A stretch of DNA of 64,000 bases from Diadema setosum (taxonomy: Eukaryota; Echinodermata; Echinoidea; Diadematoida; Diadematidae), in assembly GCF_964275005.1 (NCBI RefSeq), contig NC_092700.1, forward strand, positions 17,579,649 through 17,643,648, read 5' to 3'. A program made the position numbers and the translations under genes. Every line of letters starts with the position of its first letter. Position 1 is the stretch's first letter. Under the pieces are notes generated by a model. It did no database searches. It was not told the DNA's origin and saw only the letters and a program-made list of their open reading frames with translations. Shown here piece by piece: positions 1 through 11,342 of this stretch.

Positions 1-419
1 ATATACTCTAGTAGTCTCATGGCATGTACTGAATCGGTCTCATGGCATGTACTGAATCGGTCTCATGGCATGTACTCTAGTAGCCTCATGACTGAATCGG
101 TCTCATGGCATATACTCTAGTAGTCTCATGACTGAATCGGTCTCATGGCATATACTCTAGTAGTCTCATGGCATATACTCAACGAGTCTCATGGCATATA
201 CTCAGTCTCATGGGATATTGTCAATCAGTCTCATGGCATATACTCAATCGGTCTCATGGCATATACTCTAGTAGCCTCATGGCATATACTCAATCGGTCT
301 CATGGCATATCGGTCTCATGGCATATACTCTAGTAGTCTCATGGCATATACTCAACCGGTCTCATGGCATATACTCAATCGGTCTCTTGGCATATACTCA
401 ACCAGTCTCATGGCATATA
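1..419. repeat. 23-bp minisatellite, locus 1, left part
   Basis: Tandem copies of a 23-bp unit of the form tctcatggcatatactcaat plus cgg. Three main endings alternate: tcaatcgg, tcaaccgg and tctagtag. The array starts before the window. The short reading frames through it (MAYT..SWHILN..HGIY) only reflect one unit read in three frames, because 23 is not a multiple of 3; they are not a protein. The same family recurs at 1358-1640, 16268-16815 and, inverted, at 16923-17058. Confidence 0.95.
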
Positions 420-1355
420 CAGTGGAAACTCGATATAACGAGATGGTCGGGACCGAGTCATTTTCCTCGTTATAGCCGATATCTCGTTATATCAGTAGGC
501 ATAAAAGAAGGCATAAAATAAAGACATTAATTTGCACATGTGGGACTACCCATCATATTTCAATCAATACTGATAACTTGATATTGTGTGTGAGGGAATT
601 ACTCACCTTTATGGGTAAGAAGATGTTTTTCGACAAGGAAATCCAATATCAAGAATGTGTTTCTTATTAATTGTAGATGTTTGAATTTGTAAATTTATAT
701 AGCTTGCGATTGTATCAAGATCGTCTGTGGATTGGTATGTGGTTATCGTATGGGTGTGTGTTGTGTGGAAAGCTTGAATAATGGTCTGCACAATGCTGTG
801 TGTGTATGTGACACATACTGTATGTACATTATGACTGCGTGTGTGTGAAGACGGGGAATTCCTTAAAGTAGAAGGCCAATCACAGCATCAGATTGCCTCA
901 CACCTGCTAAACATCATGATGATGTCATGTATACATATGGCCGTCTCACCACATTTTCTGCATGTATCAGTGTGCGTGCACACACACACTTCACACGTAC
1001 AACATGCAGTGCTAGCTGGAGTGCACTGAAGAAAATGATTACATGTATGTGTGTACAAGACAGTTTTTGGCGCATCAAGCTTTACAATCTCGGAAGATGA
1101 TAGCACAGGCGACATAAAGCTTTACCGAAGGCATTTTGCTTTACCTCGCTATAGCAGATTTGATTTACTATGTTTTTCTTTGTTTGGAAGTCACAAAATT
1201 CATCTCGTTATAGCAGTTATTTCGTTATAGCCGATCTCGCTATAAGAGTAGCATTTTACGTAGACTTGTGTGGAAGGAAATTTGGGACCGAGAAAATTTC
1301 CTCGTTATAACCGATATCTCGTTATAGCAGTGTTCGTTATACCGAGTTTCCCCTG
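420..1355. mobile_element. pogo/Tigger-like non-autonomous DNA transposon (936 bp)
   Basis: The left end reads CAGTGGAAACTCGATATAAC; the right end, read on the other strand, is CAGGGGAAACTCGGTATAAC. The inverted ends extend inward for roughly 80 bp with repeated 'cgttata' motifs. A TA sits on each side (418-419 and 1356-1357), as expected for a Tc1/mariner-pogo target duplication. The minisatellite continues on both sides, which fixes the insertion limits. The interior is GT-rich and AT-rich and has no transposase frame, so it would need a transposase supplied in trans. The pogo assignment rests on end sequence and TA target only. Confidence 0.8.
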
Positions 1356-1357
1356 TA

Positions 1358-1640
1358 CTCTATAAATTGTAGCCTCATGGCATATACTCAATCAGTCTCA
1401 TGGCATATACTCAACCAGTCTCATGGCATATACTCAACCAGTCTCATGGCATATACTCAACCAGTCTCATGACATATACTGAATTAGTCTCATGGCATAT
1501 ACTCAACCGGTCTCATGGCATATACTGTACTAGGATCATGGCATATTTTCAATCGGTCTCATGGCATATACTCTAGAAGTCTCATGGCATATACTCAATC
1601 GGTCTCATGGCATATACTCAACCGGTCTCATGGCATGCAC
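1358..1640. repeat. 23-bp minisatellite, locus 1, right part
   Basis: Continuation of the 23-bp array after the transposon at 420-1355. About 12 units are present, with variants such as 'ctgtactagga' and 'catgacatat'. It fades into unique AT-rich DNA near 1640. Confidence 0.95.
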
Positions 1641-2429
1641 TAATTTTCTTCAAATAAATTGTATTCATCTCCAGAGATCCTACCAATGTCAACGGTATAT
1701 AATATAATACTTCATATGGCCAATATCCATGAAACTCAAACACAAGTATTTATTTTTCAATCGATTTTCCACAAGAGATCACGTTTTTTTCCAGAAAATC
1801 ATGTACAGTGAAACCTCGCCTAAAGTTATGGCCAGTAATACAACAACATAGATTAAGCCTTTGCCTAGTATAGAAATAGATGTACATGTGTCAATTGATC
1901 ATGTCATATTATGCACAGCATGCATCGTAAACATTCAAATAGGCATGAGGAAAAAGACCAAGGGTATATCTGGAGATCAAGCAATGTAACAAAGATTGTT
2001 TAGAGGTAGACTTGATACAGGATGAAGTAGACTGACCATATCTATTTTACACAACAGGCATCTTGGCGAGTAAAATTTGCATTGGAGAAAGAGGACACAT
2101 CTCCTGTTAAAGATTCCACCAAACATGTATAGGGTTGCACACCTAATGTCATGTACATGTACCAAGTACAAGTAAAATGCATTTTTAACAAAATAGAAGA
2201 TGTAAATAAGAAAGGCATTAGAGCATATTAAAATGGGGGGGGGGAGGGGTTAAGACAAACAAGTTATCATGATATATGGATATCTTCGACCACATCATGT
2301 ACGTACTACATTGTACATGAGAGTTGACATGACATCAAACAATGAACAAGTGCTTGCAAAAGAAAATGAAAAAGAATAGGTAAATGTACATACTGTATAC
2401 CTAAAAAGGACTGACAGTGTGACTTAAGA
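1641..2429. other. AT-rich spacer without recognised genes
   Basis: No frame with coding character was seen. A short 'acagtgaaacctcgcctaaa' near 1804-1823 resembles one end of a pogo-like MITE and may be a fragment. A G-rich run lies at about 2235-2250. Confidence 0.4.
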
Positions 2430-2820
2430 TTAAAGGGACTGTACAGTACTGGGTGAGGTAGGGATTCATGTTTTGAACATTCCTAAGTGAGATAATGAAA
2501 AGCCTCTTATGAAATATGAAAGAGCATGTAATTTTAAGAAGGTTTCAACGTTTATTTGATGAAAATTGGTTTTCAAATGGCTGAGATATCCAAAAAAGTG
2601 CTAATAATAAAAGGCGACATGCCCCAACTTTATTAGTATCTCTTTGTTTCACTTTGTTTTTTGATATCTCAGCCATTTCAAAACCGATTTTCATCAAATA
2701 AACTTTTGATACCCTTTAGAACTGCATGCTCTTTGACATCTCATATAGTGGTTTCTGAATATCTCACAAAACGTTAAAAGCTAAATCTTCACCTCGACCA
2801 GAACTGTACACACCCTTTAA
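2430..2820. mobile_element. Hairpin MITE with TTAAAGGG ends
   Basis: A near full-length inverted repeat of about 390 bp. The left end reads TTAAAGGGACTGTACAGTAC; the right end, read backwards, is TTAAAGGGTGTGTACAGTTC. The arms remain alignable to the middle, for example 'tttatttgatgaaaat' against 'attttcatcaaataaa' and 'ggctgagatatc' against 'gatatctcagcc'. The target site is TTAA or TA; TTAA would point to a piggyBac-like source and TA to a mariner-like one. No coding capacity. Confidence 0.75.
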
Positions 2821-2999
2821 TACTTTCACATACAATAGTGTTAATTCTAAACAAAGAGAAAACTAAGTCATGATGTGTACATGTATATAATCATACACAT
2901 GAAAAACTATAGTAGGATTGATGTATATACAGTAAGTAAGCACAATATAAGAGGTAACACGAGTATAATATCAGGCTAAAACCTGGAAACTACAGAAAC

Positions 3000-4251
3000 A
3001 AGAGACCCGCAGGTCTAGCGCTCACCTGAGTATCGCAAGTTCACCTTTCACGCAGTCACTAATCTAAATTATTCACAGCTCTACCAAAATTTGACCAGGC
3101 ATTCTCAAGTAGAAGATGAAAATGTACAATAAGGGCCCAAATTTTTTTAAGATTCCTTAATTTGGGGGGATTGGGGCCCCCTGGGGCCCTCTGGGTGGGG
3201 CATGGTGCCCATTTTGATAAATTGAGATCCTGACCCCTAGGGATGCTACCTGCCAAGTTTGACGAAAATCCATTATGAGGTTTTCAGGAAGACGATGAAA
3301 ATGTACAATTCAGGCCCCCATTTGGACCTTCCCAACCACCCCCCACCCCTGCCCCCAAAAGGGGCACCCCTGGATCTCCTATGAACAAACTTGAAACTAC
3401 AGTCATTAATGTACTCACTCATAGTATTATCTTAGCTCTATAACTTCTGATTCTATAGAAGATTTTTAAAGATTCCTTCATTTTGGGGGTTTGGGCCCCC
3501 CTAGGGGCCCCCTGGGTGGGGCATGGTGCCCATTTTAACAAATTGAGATCCTAACCCCTTAGGGATGCTACCTGCCAAGTTTGGTGAAAATGGGTAATGG
3601 GGTTCTCAAGAAGAAGATAAAAATGTACAATTTAGGCCCCATTAGGACCCCTCCTCACCCCCCTCCCCTGGGTCACAAGGGGGGCACCTCTGATTCTGCC
3701 ATGAACAAACTTGAAACTACAGTCATCAATGTACTAACTCATAGTATTAACTTAGCTCTATCACTTCTGGTTCTAGAGAAGAAGATTTTTACAGATTCCA
3801 TAATTTTGGGGGGTTTGGGCCCCCTAGGGGCCCCCTGGGTGGGGCACGGTGCCCATTTTAACAAATTGAGTTCCTAACCCCCTAGGGATGCTACCTGCCA
3901 AGTTTGGTGAAAATGGGTAATGGGGTTCTCAAGAAGAAGATGAAAATGTACAATTTAGGCCCCATTAGAACCCCTCCCCACCCCCCTCCCCTGGGTCCCA
4001 AGGGGGGCACCCCTGATTCTGCCATGCACAAACTTGAAACTACAGTCATCAATGAACTAACTCATAGTATTAACTTAGCTCTATCACTTCTGGTTCTAGA
4101 GAAGAAGATTTTTACAGATTCCTTAATTTTGGGGGGTTTGGGCCCCCTAGGGGCCCCCTGGGTGGGGCACGGTGCCCATTTTAACAAATTGAGTTCCTAA
4201 CCCCCTAGGGATGCTACCTGCCAAGTTTGGTGAAAATGGGTAATGGGGTTC
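3000..4251. repeat. ~323-bp GC-rich tandem repeat (about 3.8 units)
   Basis: The landmark 'ggatgctacctgccaagttt' occurs at about 3241, 3563, 3886 and 4209, giving spacings of 322, 323 and 323. Each unit holds C-runs ('cccctccccaccccc'), 'gaaactacagtcat', a 'gttctagagaagaagat' segment and 'ggggccccctgggtggggca'. It opens with 'gacccgcaggtctagcgctc' near 3005. Homologous but diverged units form the inner arms of the foldback element at 53-58 kb. Frames through it are repeat artefacts. Confidence 0.9.
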
Positions 4252-7200
4252 TACTGGCGATGCATTTCTCTAGAACTGCATTTTTCGCGGAAATCAAGAC
4301 ACCCACAGATGTTCTTTGATGGAGTGCTGCAGGCATGAGCATAAATCTCAGTTGAGATATATATTCCTGATGAAATACCCTCCCTTTCTTGACTTCAATT
4401 ACCAAGTGTTCTTTGCTTACGCTTTCCAGAACGTAACGTGACTCAGAGAAAATGTGACGGGGGTCCCCACCCTTATACAATATTACAATAGATATCTTTC
4501 AAGAGGTTTTGCATGCCGGCCACAAGAGAATCTGGCTCGAACTCGTAGACACCTCTCTGAAAACTCACAATGCCATTACTGGCGATGCATTTCTCTAGAA
4601 CTGCATTTTTCGCGGAAATCAAGACACCCACAGATGTTCTTTGATGGAGTGCTGCAGGCATGAGCATAAATCTCAGTTGAGATATATATTCCTGATGAAA
4701 TACCCTCCCTTTCTTGACTTCAATTACCAAGTGTTCTTTGCTTACGCTTTCCAGAACGTAACGTGACTCAGAGAAAATGTGACGGGGGTCCCCACCCTTA
4801 TACAATATTACAATAGATATCTTTCAAGAGGTTTTGCATGCCGGCCACAAGAGAATCTGGCTCGAACTCGTAGACACCTCTCTGAAAACTCACAATGCCA
4901 TTACTGGCGATGCATTTCTCTAGAACTGCATTTTTCGCGGAAATCAAGACACCCACAGATGTTCTTTGATGGAGTGCTGCAGGCATGAGCATAAATCTCA
5001 GTTGAGATATATATTCCTGATGAAATACCCTCCCTTTCTTGACTTCAATTACCAAGTGTTCTTTGCTTACGCTTTCCAGAACGTAACGTGACTCAGAGAA
5101 AATGTGACGGGGGTCCCCACCCTTATACAATATTACAATAGATATCTTTCAAGAGGTTTTGCATGCCGGCCACAAGAGAATCTGGCTCGAACTCGTAGAC
5201 ACCTCTCTGAAAACTCACAATGCCATTACTGGCGATGCATTTCTCTAGAACTGCATTTTTCGCGGAAATCAAGACACCCACAGATGTTCTTTGATGGAGT
5301 GCTGCAGGCATGAGCATAAATCTCAGTTGAGATATATATTCCTGATGAAATACCCTCCCTTTCTTGACTTCAATTACCAAGTGTTCTTTGCTTACGCTTT
5401 CCAGAACGTAACGTGACTCAGAGAAAATGTGACGGGGGTCCCCACCCTTATACAATATTACAATAGATATCTTTCAAGAGGTTTTGCATGCCGGCCACAA
5501 GAGAATCTGGCTCGAACTCGTAGACACCTCTCTGAAAACTCACAATGCCATTACTGGCGATGCATTTCTCTAGAACTGCATTTTTCGCGGAAATCAAGAC
5601 ACCCACAGATGTTCTTTGATGGAGTGCTGCAGGCATGAGCATAAATCTCAGTTGAGATATATATTCCTGATGAAATACCCTCCCTTTCTTGACTTCAATT
5701 ACCAAGTGTTCTTTGCTTACGCTTTCCAGAACGTAACGTGACTCAGAGAAAATGTGACGGGGGTCCCCACCCTTATACAATATTACAATAGATATCTTTC
5801 AAGAGGTTTTGCATGCCGGCCACAAGAGAATCTGGCTCGAACTCGTAGACACCTCTCTGAAAACTCACAATGCCATTACTGGCGATGCATTTCTCTAGAA
5901 CTGCATTTTTCGCGGAAATCAAGACACCCACAGATGTTCTTTGATGGAGTGCTGCAGGCATGAGCATAAATCTCAGTTGAGATATATATTCCTGATGAAA
6001 TACCCTCCCTTTCTTGACTTCAATTACCAAGTGTTCTTTGCTTACGCTTTCCAGAACGTAACGTGACTCAGAGAAAATGTGACGGGGGTCCCCACCCTTA
6101 TACAATATTACAATAGATATCTTTCAAGAGGTTTTGCATGCCGGCCACAAGAGAATCTGGCTCGAACTCGTAGACACCTCTCTGAAAACTCACAATGCCA
6201 TTACTGGCGATGCATTTCTCTAGAACTGCATTTTTCGCGGAAATCAAGACACCCACAGATGTTCTTTGATGGAGTGCTGCAGGCATGAGCATAAATCTCA
6301 GTTGAGATATATATTCCTGATGAAATACCCTCCCTTTCTTGACTTCAATTACCAAGTGTTCTTTGCTTACGCTTTCCAGAACGTAACGTGACTTAGAGAA
6401 AATGTGACGGGGGTCCCCACCCTTATACAATATTACAATAGATATCTTTCAAGAGGTTTTGCATGCCGGCCACAAGAGAATCTGGCTCGAACTCGTAGAC
6501 ACCTCTCTGAAAACTCACAATGCCATTACTGGCGATGCATTTCTCTAGAACTGCATTTTTCGCGGAAATCAAGACACCCACAGATGTTCTTTGATGGAGT
6601 GCTGCAGGCATGAGCATAAATCTCAGTTGAGATATATATTCCTGATGAAATACCCTCCCTTTCTTGACTTCAATTACCAAGTGTTCTTTGCTTACGCTTT
6701 CCAGAACGTAACGTGACTCAGAGAAAATGTGACGGGGGTCCCCACCCTTATACAATATTACAATAGATATCTTTCAAGAGGTTTTGCATGCCGGCCACAA
6801 GAGAATCTGGCTCGAACTCGTAGACACCTCTCTGAAAACTCACAATGCCATTACTGGCGATGCATTTCTCTAGAACTGCATTTTTCGCGGAAATCAAGAC
6901 ACCCACAGATGTTCTTTGATGGAGTGCTGCAGGCATGAGCATAAATCTCAGTTGAGATTATATTCCTGATGAAATACCCTCCCTTTCTTGACTTCAATTA
7001 CCAAGTGTTCTTTGCTTACGCTTTCCAGAACGTAACGTGACTCAGAGAAAATGTGACGGGGGTCCCCACCCTTATACAATATTACAATAGATATCTTTCA
7101 AGAGGTTTTGCATGCCGGCCACAAGAGAATCTGGCTCGAACTCGTAGACACCTCTCTGAAAACTCACAATGCCATTACTGGCGATGCATTTCTCTAGAAC

Positions 7201-8006
7201 TGCATTTTTCGCGGAAATCAAGACACCCACAGATGTTCTTTGATGGAGTGCTGCAGGCATGAGCATAAATCTCAGTTGAGATATATATTCCTGATGAAAT
7301 ACCCTCCCTTTCTTGACTTCAATTACCAAGTGTTCTTTGCTTACGCTTTCCAGAACGTAACGTGACTCAGAGAAAATGTGACGGGGGTCCCCACCCTTAT
7401 ACAATATTACAATAGATATCTTTCAAGAGGTTTTGCATGCCGGCCACAAGAGAATCTGGCTCGAACTCGTAGACACCTCTCTGAAAACTCACAATGCCAT
7501 TACTGGCGATGCATTTCTCTAGAACTGCATTTTTCGCGGAAATCAAGACACCCACAGATGTTCTTTGATGGAGTGCTGCAGGCATGAGCATAAATCTCAG
7601 TTGAGATATATATTCCTGATGAAATACCCTCCCTTTCTTGACTTCAATTGCCAAGTGTTCTTTGCTTACGCTTTCCAGAACGTAACGTGACTCAGAGAAA
7701 ATGTGACGGGGGTCCCCACCCTTATACAATATTACAATAGATATCTTTCAAGAGGTTTTGCATGCCGGCCACAAGAGAATCTGGCTCGAACTTGTAGACA
7801 CCTCTCTGAAAACTCACAATGCCATTACTGGCGATGCATTTCTCTAGAACTGCATTTTTCGCGGAAATCAAGACACCCACAGATGTTCTTTGATGGAGTG
7901 CTGCAGGCATGAGCATAAATCTCAGTTGAGATATATATTCCTGATGAAATACCCTCCCTTTCTTGACTTCAATTACCAAGTGTTCTTTGCTTACGCTTTC
8001 CAGAAC
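4252..8006. repeat. 325-bp tandem array made from the 3' end of a coding exon (about 11.5 copies)
   Basis: Near-identical copies at exactly 325-bp spacing; one is 324 bp because of a single-base loss near 6958. I found only about four differences along the array (near 6393, 6958, 7650 and 7793), so expansion is recent or homogenisation is strong. On the minus strand each unit holds the C-terminal ~95 codons of the exon at 7722-8359 (from VLESVSKEHL to the stop) plus ~38 bases after the stop. In the copies the residues just before VLESV are ESRY rather than VPDI, so they lack the PD motif. Since 325 = 3 x 108 + 1, the frame shifts at every unit and the copies cannot form one long protein. The left end is cut directly against the ~323-bp array. 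Confidence 0.97.
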
Positions 8007-8359
8007 AATGTCTGGTACGAACTTGATGACTTTTGAGTCTGAACAGGGGGCTATATCTAATTGTCTCTGAACAGGATTGCAAGGTGAACGTTTTAGCGGC
8101 AGAGATTCTGGTGGCAACTTCGCAGGAGATTCTGATGACGAGGATTCATTGTCACTTCCCTCAAATGTAATTCTAAATAATGTATCCCGAACTGCTGGCT
8201 CATTGGCAGTACTGTTACCACCAATATTCACCACTTTCATTGAGCTTTCTGAGGCGAATAGATCTGTCATGAGTCCTGCGCACATTCCTCTGCCACGGGA
8301 GCTGGCCATTTCCGCGACAAAGCCTTGTGTGATAGTTTGTTCCTCTGGGGTTAAGTCAC
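7722..8359 (-). CDS. 3'-terminal exon of a PD-(D/E)XK-nuclease-like gene
   Basis: A clear splice acceptor (pyrimidine-rich TCTTTCTATTCTTTTCAG) ends at 8360, and the frame runs ~211 codons to a stop at 7722. The N-terminal part is acidic and Ser-rich (GSDNESSSSESPAK). The C-terminal part contains VPDIVLESVSKEHLVIEVKK, which gives a PD pair followed 13 residues later by E-V-K, the usual metal-binding layout of the PD-(D/E)XK fold. A QLRFM helix and a VGVLIS strand follow, as in other members. The exon begins in phase 1, matching the donor at 10769, so exon 10770-11034 can join it directly (split codon TGT, Cys). Its last ~285 bp are the source of the 325-bp array downstream. The stop is followed at once by repeat copies, with no AATAAA within the unit. 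The nuclease reading is an inference from motif spacing; the exact family is unknown to me. Confidence 0.65.
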
Positions 8360-10769
8360 CTGAAAAGAATAGAAAGAGATGATCAAACATGATTTGGCAA
8401 GATCAAACAAAACACCGATTATCAAGAAGGGTTCCTGAAAAACACTAAGCATACTAAGAGTATTGCACTTTATTTTATTTGACAATAACAATAACAGATA
8501 GCTTTAACCAACATAAATACAACCCTATGGATCCTCTGTACATCAGAAAAACCCAAGGTTACCAGACCTTTGCTTTGACCCGAGAAAAAATGCCTTTAAC
8601 AAGTCAGATCAAAGGGGTACGGACACTGAAAAAGTATATATCTGCAAAATTTGCTCCTTCAACAATTATAAATAGAGTAAATTGGAAAATAACAATTAAC
8701 AATTAACTGCAGATTTTTTTTTTCTGTGAAATACTAACAGTATTTTAGCCTTTATGACAAAAATTACACCCCTGTCAAGAGGACAGGTTTGTGTTGTGTA
8801 TGAAACAGTTAGGCCAGACTTTTGGTAAAATTTACAAAGTGTTGTCAAATGTGTGTAGTAAAATAATTGATGCTGACATAGGTAAACTTCTTAAAAAGTG
8901 GTTATAACATTTTGAGAAGAGTCAAGTTGTAGTTAGATCAACTTTAAAGGTACGGACACTGAAAGTCTATATGGAAGTTACCTGCTTACAGCAGTTATGA
9001 TGTCAGGCAGGATCTTTCTGTTCAATATTAGAATTAAACTTTAGAATGGAAAGAAAAAGGCATGTTTAGTGCCCTGCAGTAATAGGTGTATATAACAAAT
9101 ATTGAGTTTAGGCAAAAAAGTGTGTTTCAGGTTACCTTGCCCTACCTAGAAATTTGGTTGAAACCTAAATTTTTTATTCCACATTTTATTCCACATTAGG
9201 CATATATTCTGAATATGTTGCGCATCTGGAATACAACCACACAAAATTCAGTGTCCGTACCCCTATCACTTTATCAAGAATGTTCATACCACATGCACCT
9301 TATTTCAGCCAGTAACATTTCAAAAATTTTCATTATAAATAATTCCCAATTTCTCAATGCAACAACAGCTATCTTTTGTTGGATTTTTGCACAAATTTCC
9401 TATATGAACAATAGTTGAAACACTATGCTTCTAAATCTGGAATTGATAAGTTATTTTAGCAGTAATGGCTACAACAGGCAAACTGACATTTATTTTGCTG
9501 TTAAAGGGCCTGATTCATTTTGTGGGGGGTGTACGGACACTTAAAAAAGGGTACGGACACTGAATTGACATAATAGTAAAGTTCTGCCTCATGAACAAAG
9601 ACCGATACCTAATGGCCATTTTTCTGGGGAGTGTGTAAGTAGCCCTATAGTTTGTACCAACTGTTCATTCTCAGTGGTTGCTCATGTCAGAAATAAGAGG
9701 GGGGGGGGTACGGACATCAAAAATTTGTGGAAAATAGATACTAACATTTCACGGGTGTATTTTACTAAACATAAAGCATCTGAATCCAATGCCAGTATAT
9801 GATGTGATTAAACATACTTCTTCCAAAAGTACATAAGTATATAAACAATTACTTCATCACTGTACAGACTAGGTATGGCACTTAATTAAGAACCCTTCTT
9901 CAAAATACAAAAATCCGTAACGAGTGCATATTTTTGAAAATCTGAAGTTTCGTGGTCCAAAAACTTGTAAGCCTCTTGCATATTGCAATGAATCATTGCT
10001 AAACACAATCTGCTTCCTAATGAATATACATTCATCAGCATTTTTCATGCTTATAGACAAGAAACACGCATGCTTATTATTGTGAAAATGTGAGTGACCC
10101 TTCGCAACGACCAAAATTGCCCTTTTTGGGGTTAGAAAAATTGTCATATCTCTGTCAAATTTCTACGGATTTGGATAAATCTTGTTGCGTTTTGTAAGTT
10201 GTTCATCATTTCAATTAGAAATAACACCAACTTCCTTCAGTTAATTTTATCTACCCATCAAAAGCTGCGTAACGACCCAAAAAAAATTTTGTACCATTTA
10301 TTGTAAAACAGCCGTATACACACACGGATGGTCCCTCTCTGTTTCATAATGCATCTCTGAGCTTTCTTTTCGACATACATAACAAACGTACAGCTTTGTA
10401 GTTCTATTAACTGTTATCCCGTTGTTAGCCTGTTGTTATCCTGTGACCTTGTGACTGTTCATTCTTGACCTCACTCTGCAACTTTAGCAGTTCTCCAGAC
10501 TGGAGGAATTCAAGCAAAGAAGAAGAGGTCTTGAATCCGCATGTCCACAACTGTGATTATTAATCGATCATCGATCACTCTGATTGAGTGATGATCAAAC
10601 TTGAAAATTCACACCGATTCCGAACACTATATATTAGGCAGTAGACAGAGAATATATAGTTAGTTTTATTCACACTCAAATAAATATTTCACAAATTAAC
10701 TTTTTTTTTTAAATTTGGTAACGGAATTAGTAACAAATTTTTCTAACGACGATGCAAGACAACACTTAC
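8360..10769 (-). other. Intron between the two minus-strand exons
   Basis: A 2.4-kb AT-rich interval flanked by GTAAGT (donor) and CAG (acceptor). It holds five copies of a 'gtacggacac' motif (8614, 8949, about 9531, 9549 and about 9708, with one inverted copy at 9247). The 93-codon frame at 9869-10147 has no splice context and looks like chance. Confidence 0.5.
8614..9263. mobile_element. MITE-like segment with GGGGTACGGACACTGAA ends
   Basis: A perfect 17-bp inverted repeat, GGGGTACGGACACTGAA at 8614-8630 and its reverse complement at 9247-9263, encloses ~650 bp with no coding capacity. Further direct copies of the end motif at 8949-8963, about 9531, 9549-9564 and about 9708 suggest several nested or overlapping copies of one family. 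No target duplication could be fixed, so the exact limits are uncertain. Confidence 0.45.
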
Positions 10770-11034
10770 AATTTTCCTTGTAATCCCATAATTGTGAAGT
10801 ACTGTCGAAGTACAAGGATTGAAGTGGCCTCACGAGTTTCACAATGTTAGCTGTAACTTCTTCAGGAACAGTTCTATCAGTTGAGAGTTTACTGGCCGAC
10901 AGACACACCCAGTCTTCTATATCATACACCAATTGGTTTCCTTCGATGGAACTAGGAGTCACGTCTTTCCAAGTCCACACTACCGGCATGCCTCGAATAT
11001 TGCCACTTATTGTGCAAAGTGGGAATCGACTTCT
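10770..11034 (-). CDS. Internal exon of the same minus-strand gene
   Basis: The exon is bounded by a good acceptor (TTTTTGTTTTCAG just before 11034) and a consensus donor (GTAAGT at 10769-10764). It reads through 88 codons without a stop, including GMPVVWTWKDVTPSSIEG, DIEDWVCLSASKLS and LQSLYFDSTSQLWDYKEN. At 265 bp it ends in phase 1, which fits the downstream exon at 8359. I do not recognise the domain. The Trp and aromatic content and the splice sites favour real coding. Upstream exons should lie above 11034 but I could not identify them. Confidence 0.6.
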
Positions 11035-11342
11035 CTGAAAACAAAAATGGGTAAGGTCAAGTTATAGTGTATGTCATACAAAACTAGAATTGTCAGTTGA
11101 GTCTGCATGCTGTATGGAACCAACCAACAACATCTGTATGGAACACTTTGTTAAATTTTAAGTATTTACTCATTTACATGACTGGTTCACGAAATGCGGG
11201 GCCTCACGAAGTGCGGACACACGCTATGGGTAAACAATTTATTTTCAATATATTTTCCGATCTGATTCAAAGGCCTTTGACTTGCCTGAAGTGAGTTTTG
11301 TAATTTTAACTTGCACAGGGCAGTAGGGCAAGTGCTATGCCT

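Noticed and set aside
145-521. Overlapping frames reading MAYTQSVSWHILNRSHGIYS
   Set aside because: They are the 23-bp minisatellite read in successive frames; the period is not a multiple of 3 and the same peptide blocks appear in every frame.
4454-7912. Repeated 69-codon plus-strand frames (MTGVPTLIQYYNRYLSRGFA)
   Set aside because: They are antisense shadows of the exon-derived 325-bp unit; the minus strand carries the real coding pattern and splice site.
9869-10147. 92-codon minus-strand frame within the intron
   Set aside because: No splice signals or codon pattern, AT-rich, and it lies between two exons that join in phase without it.
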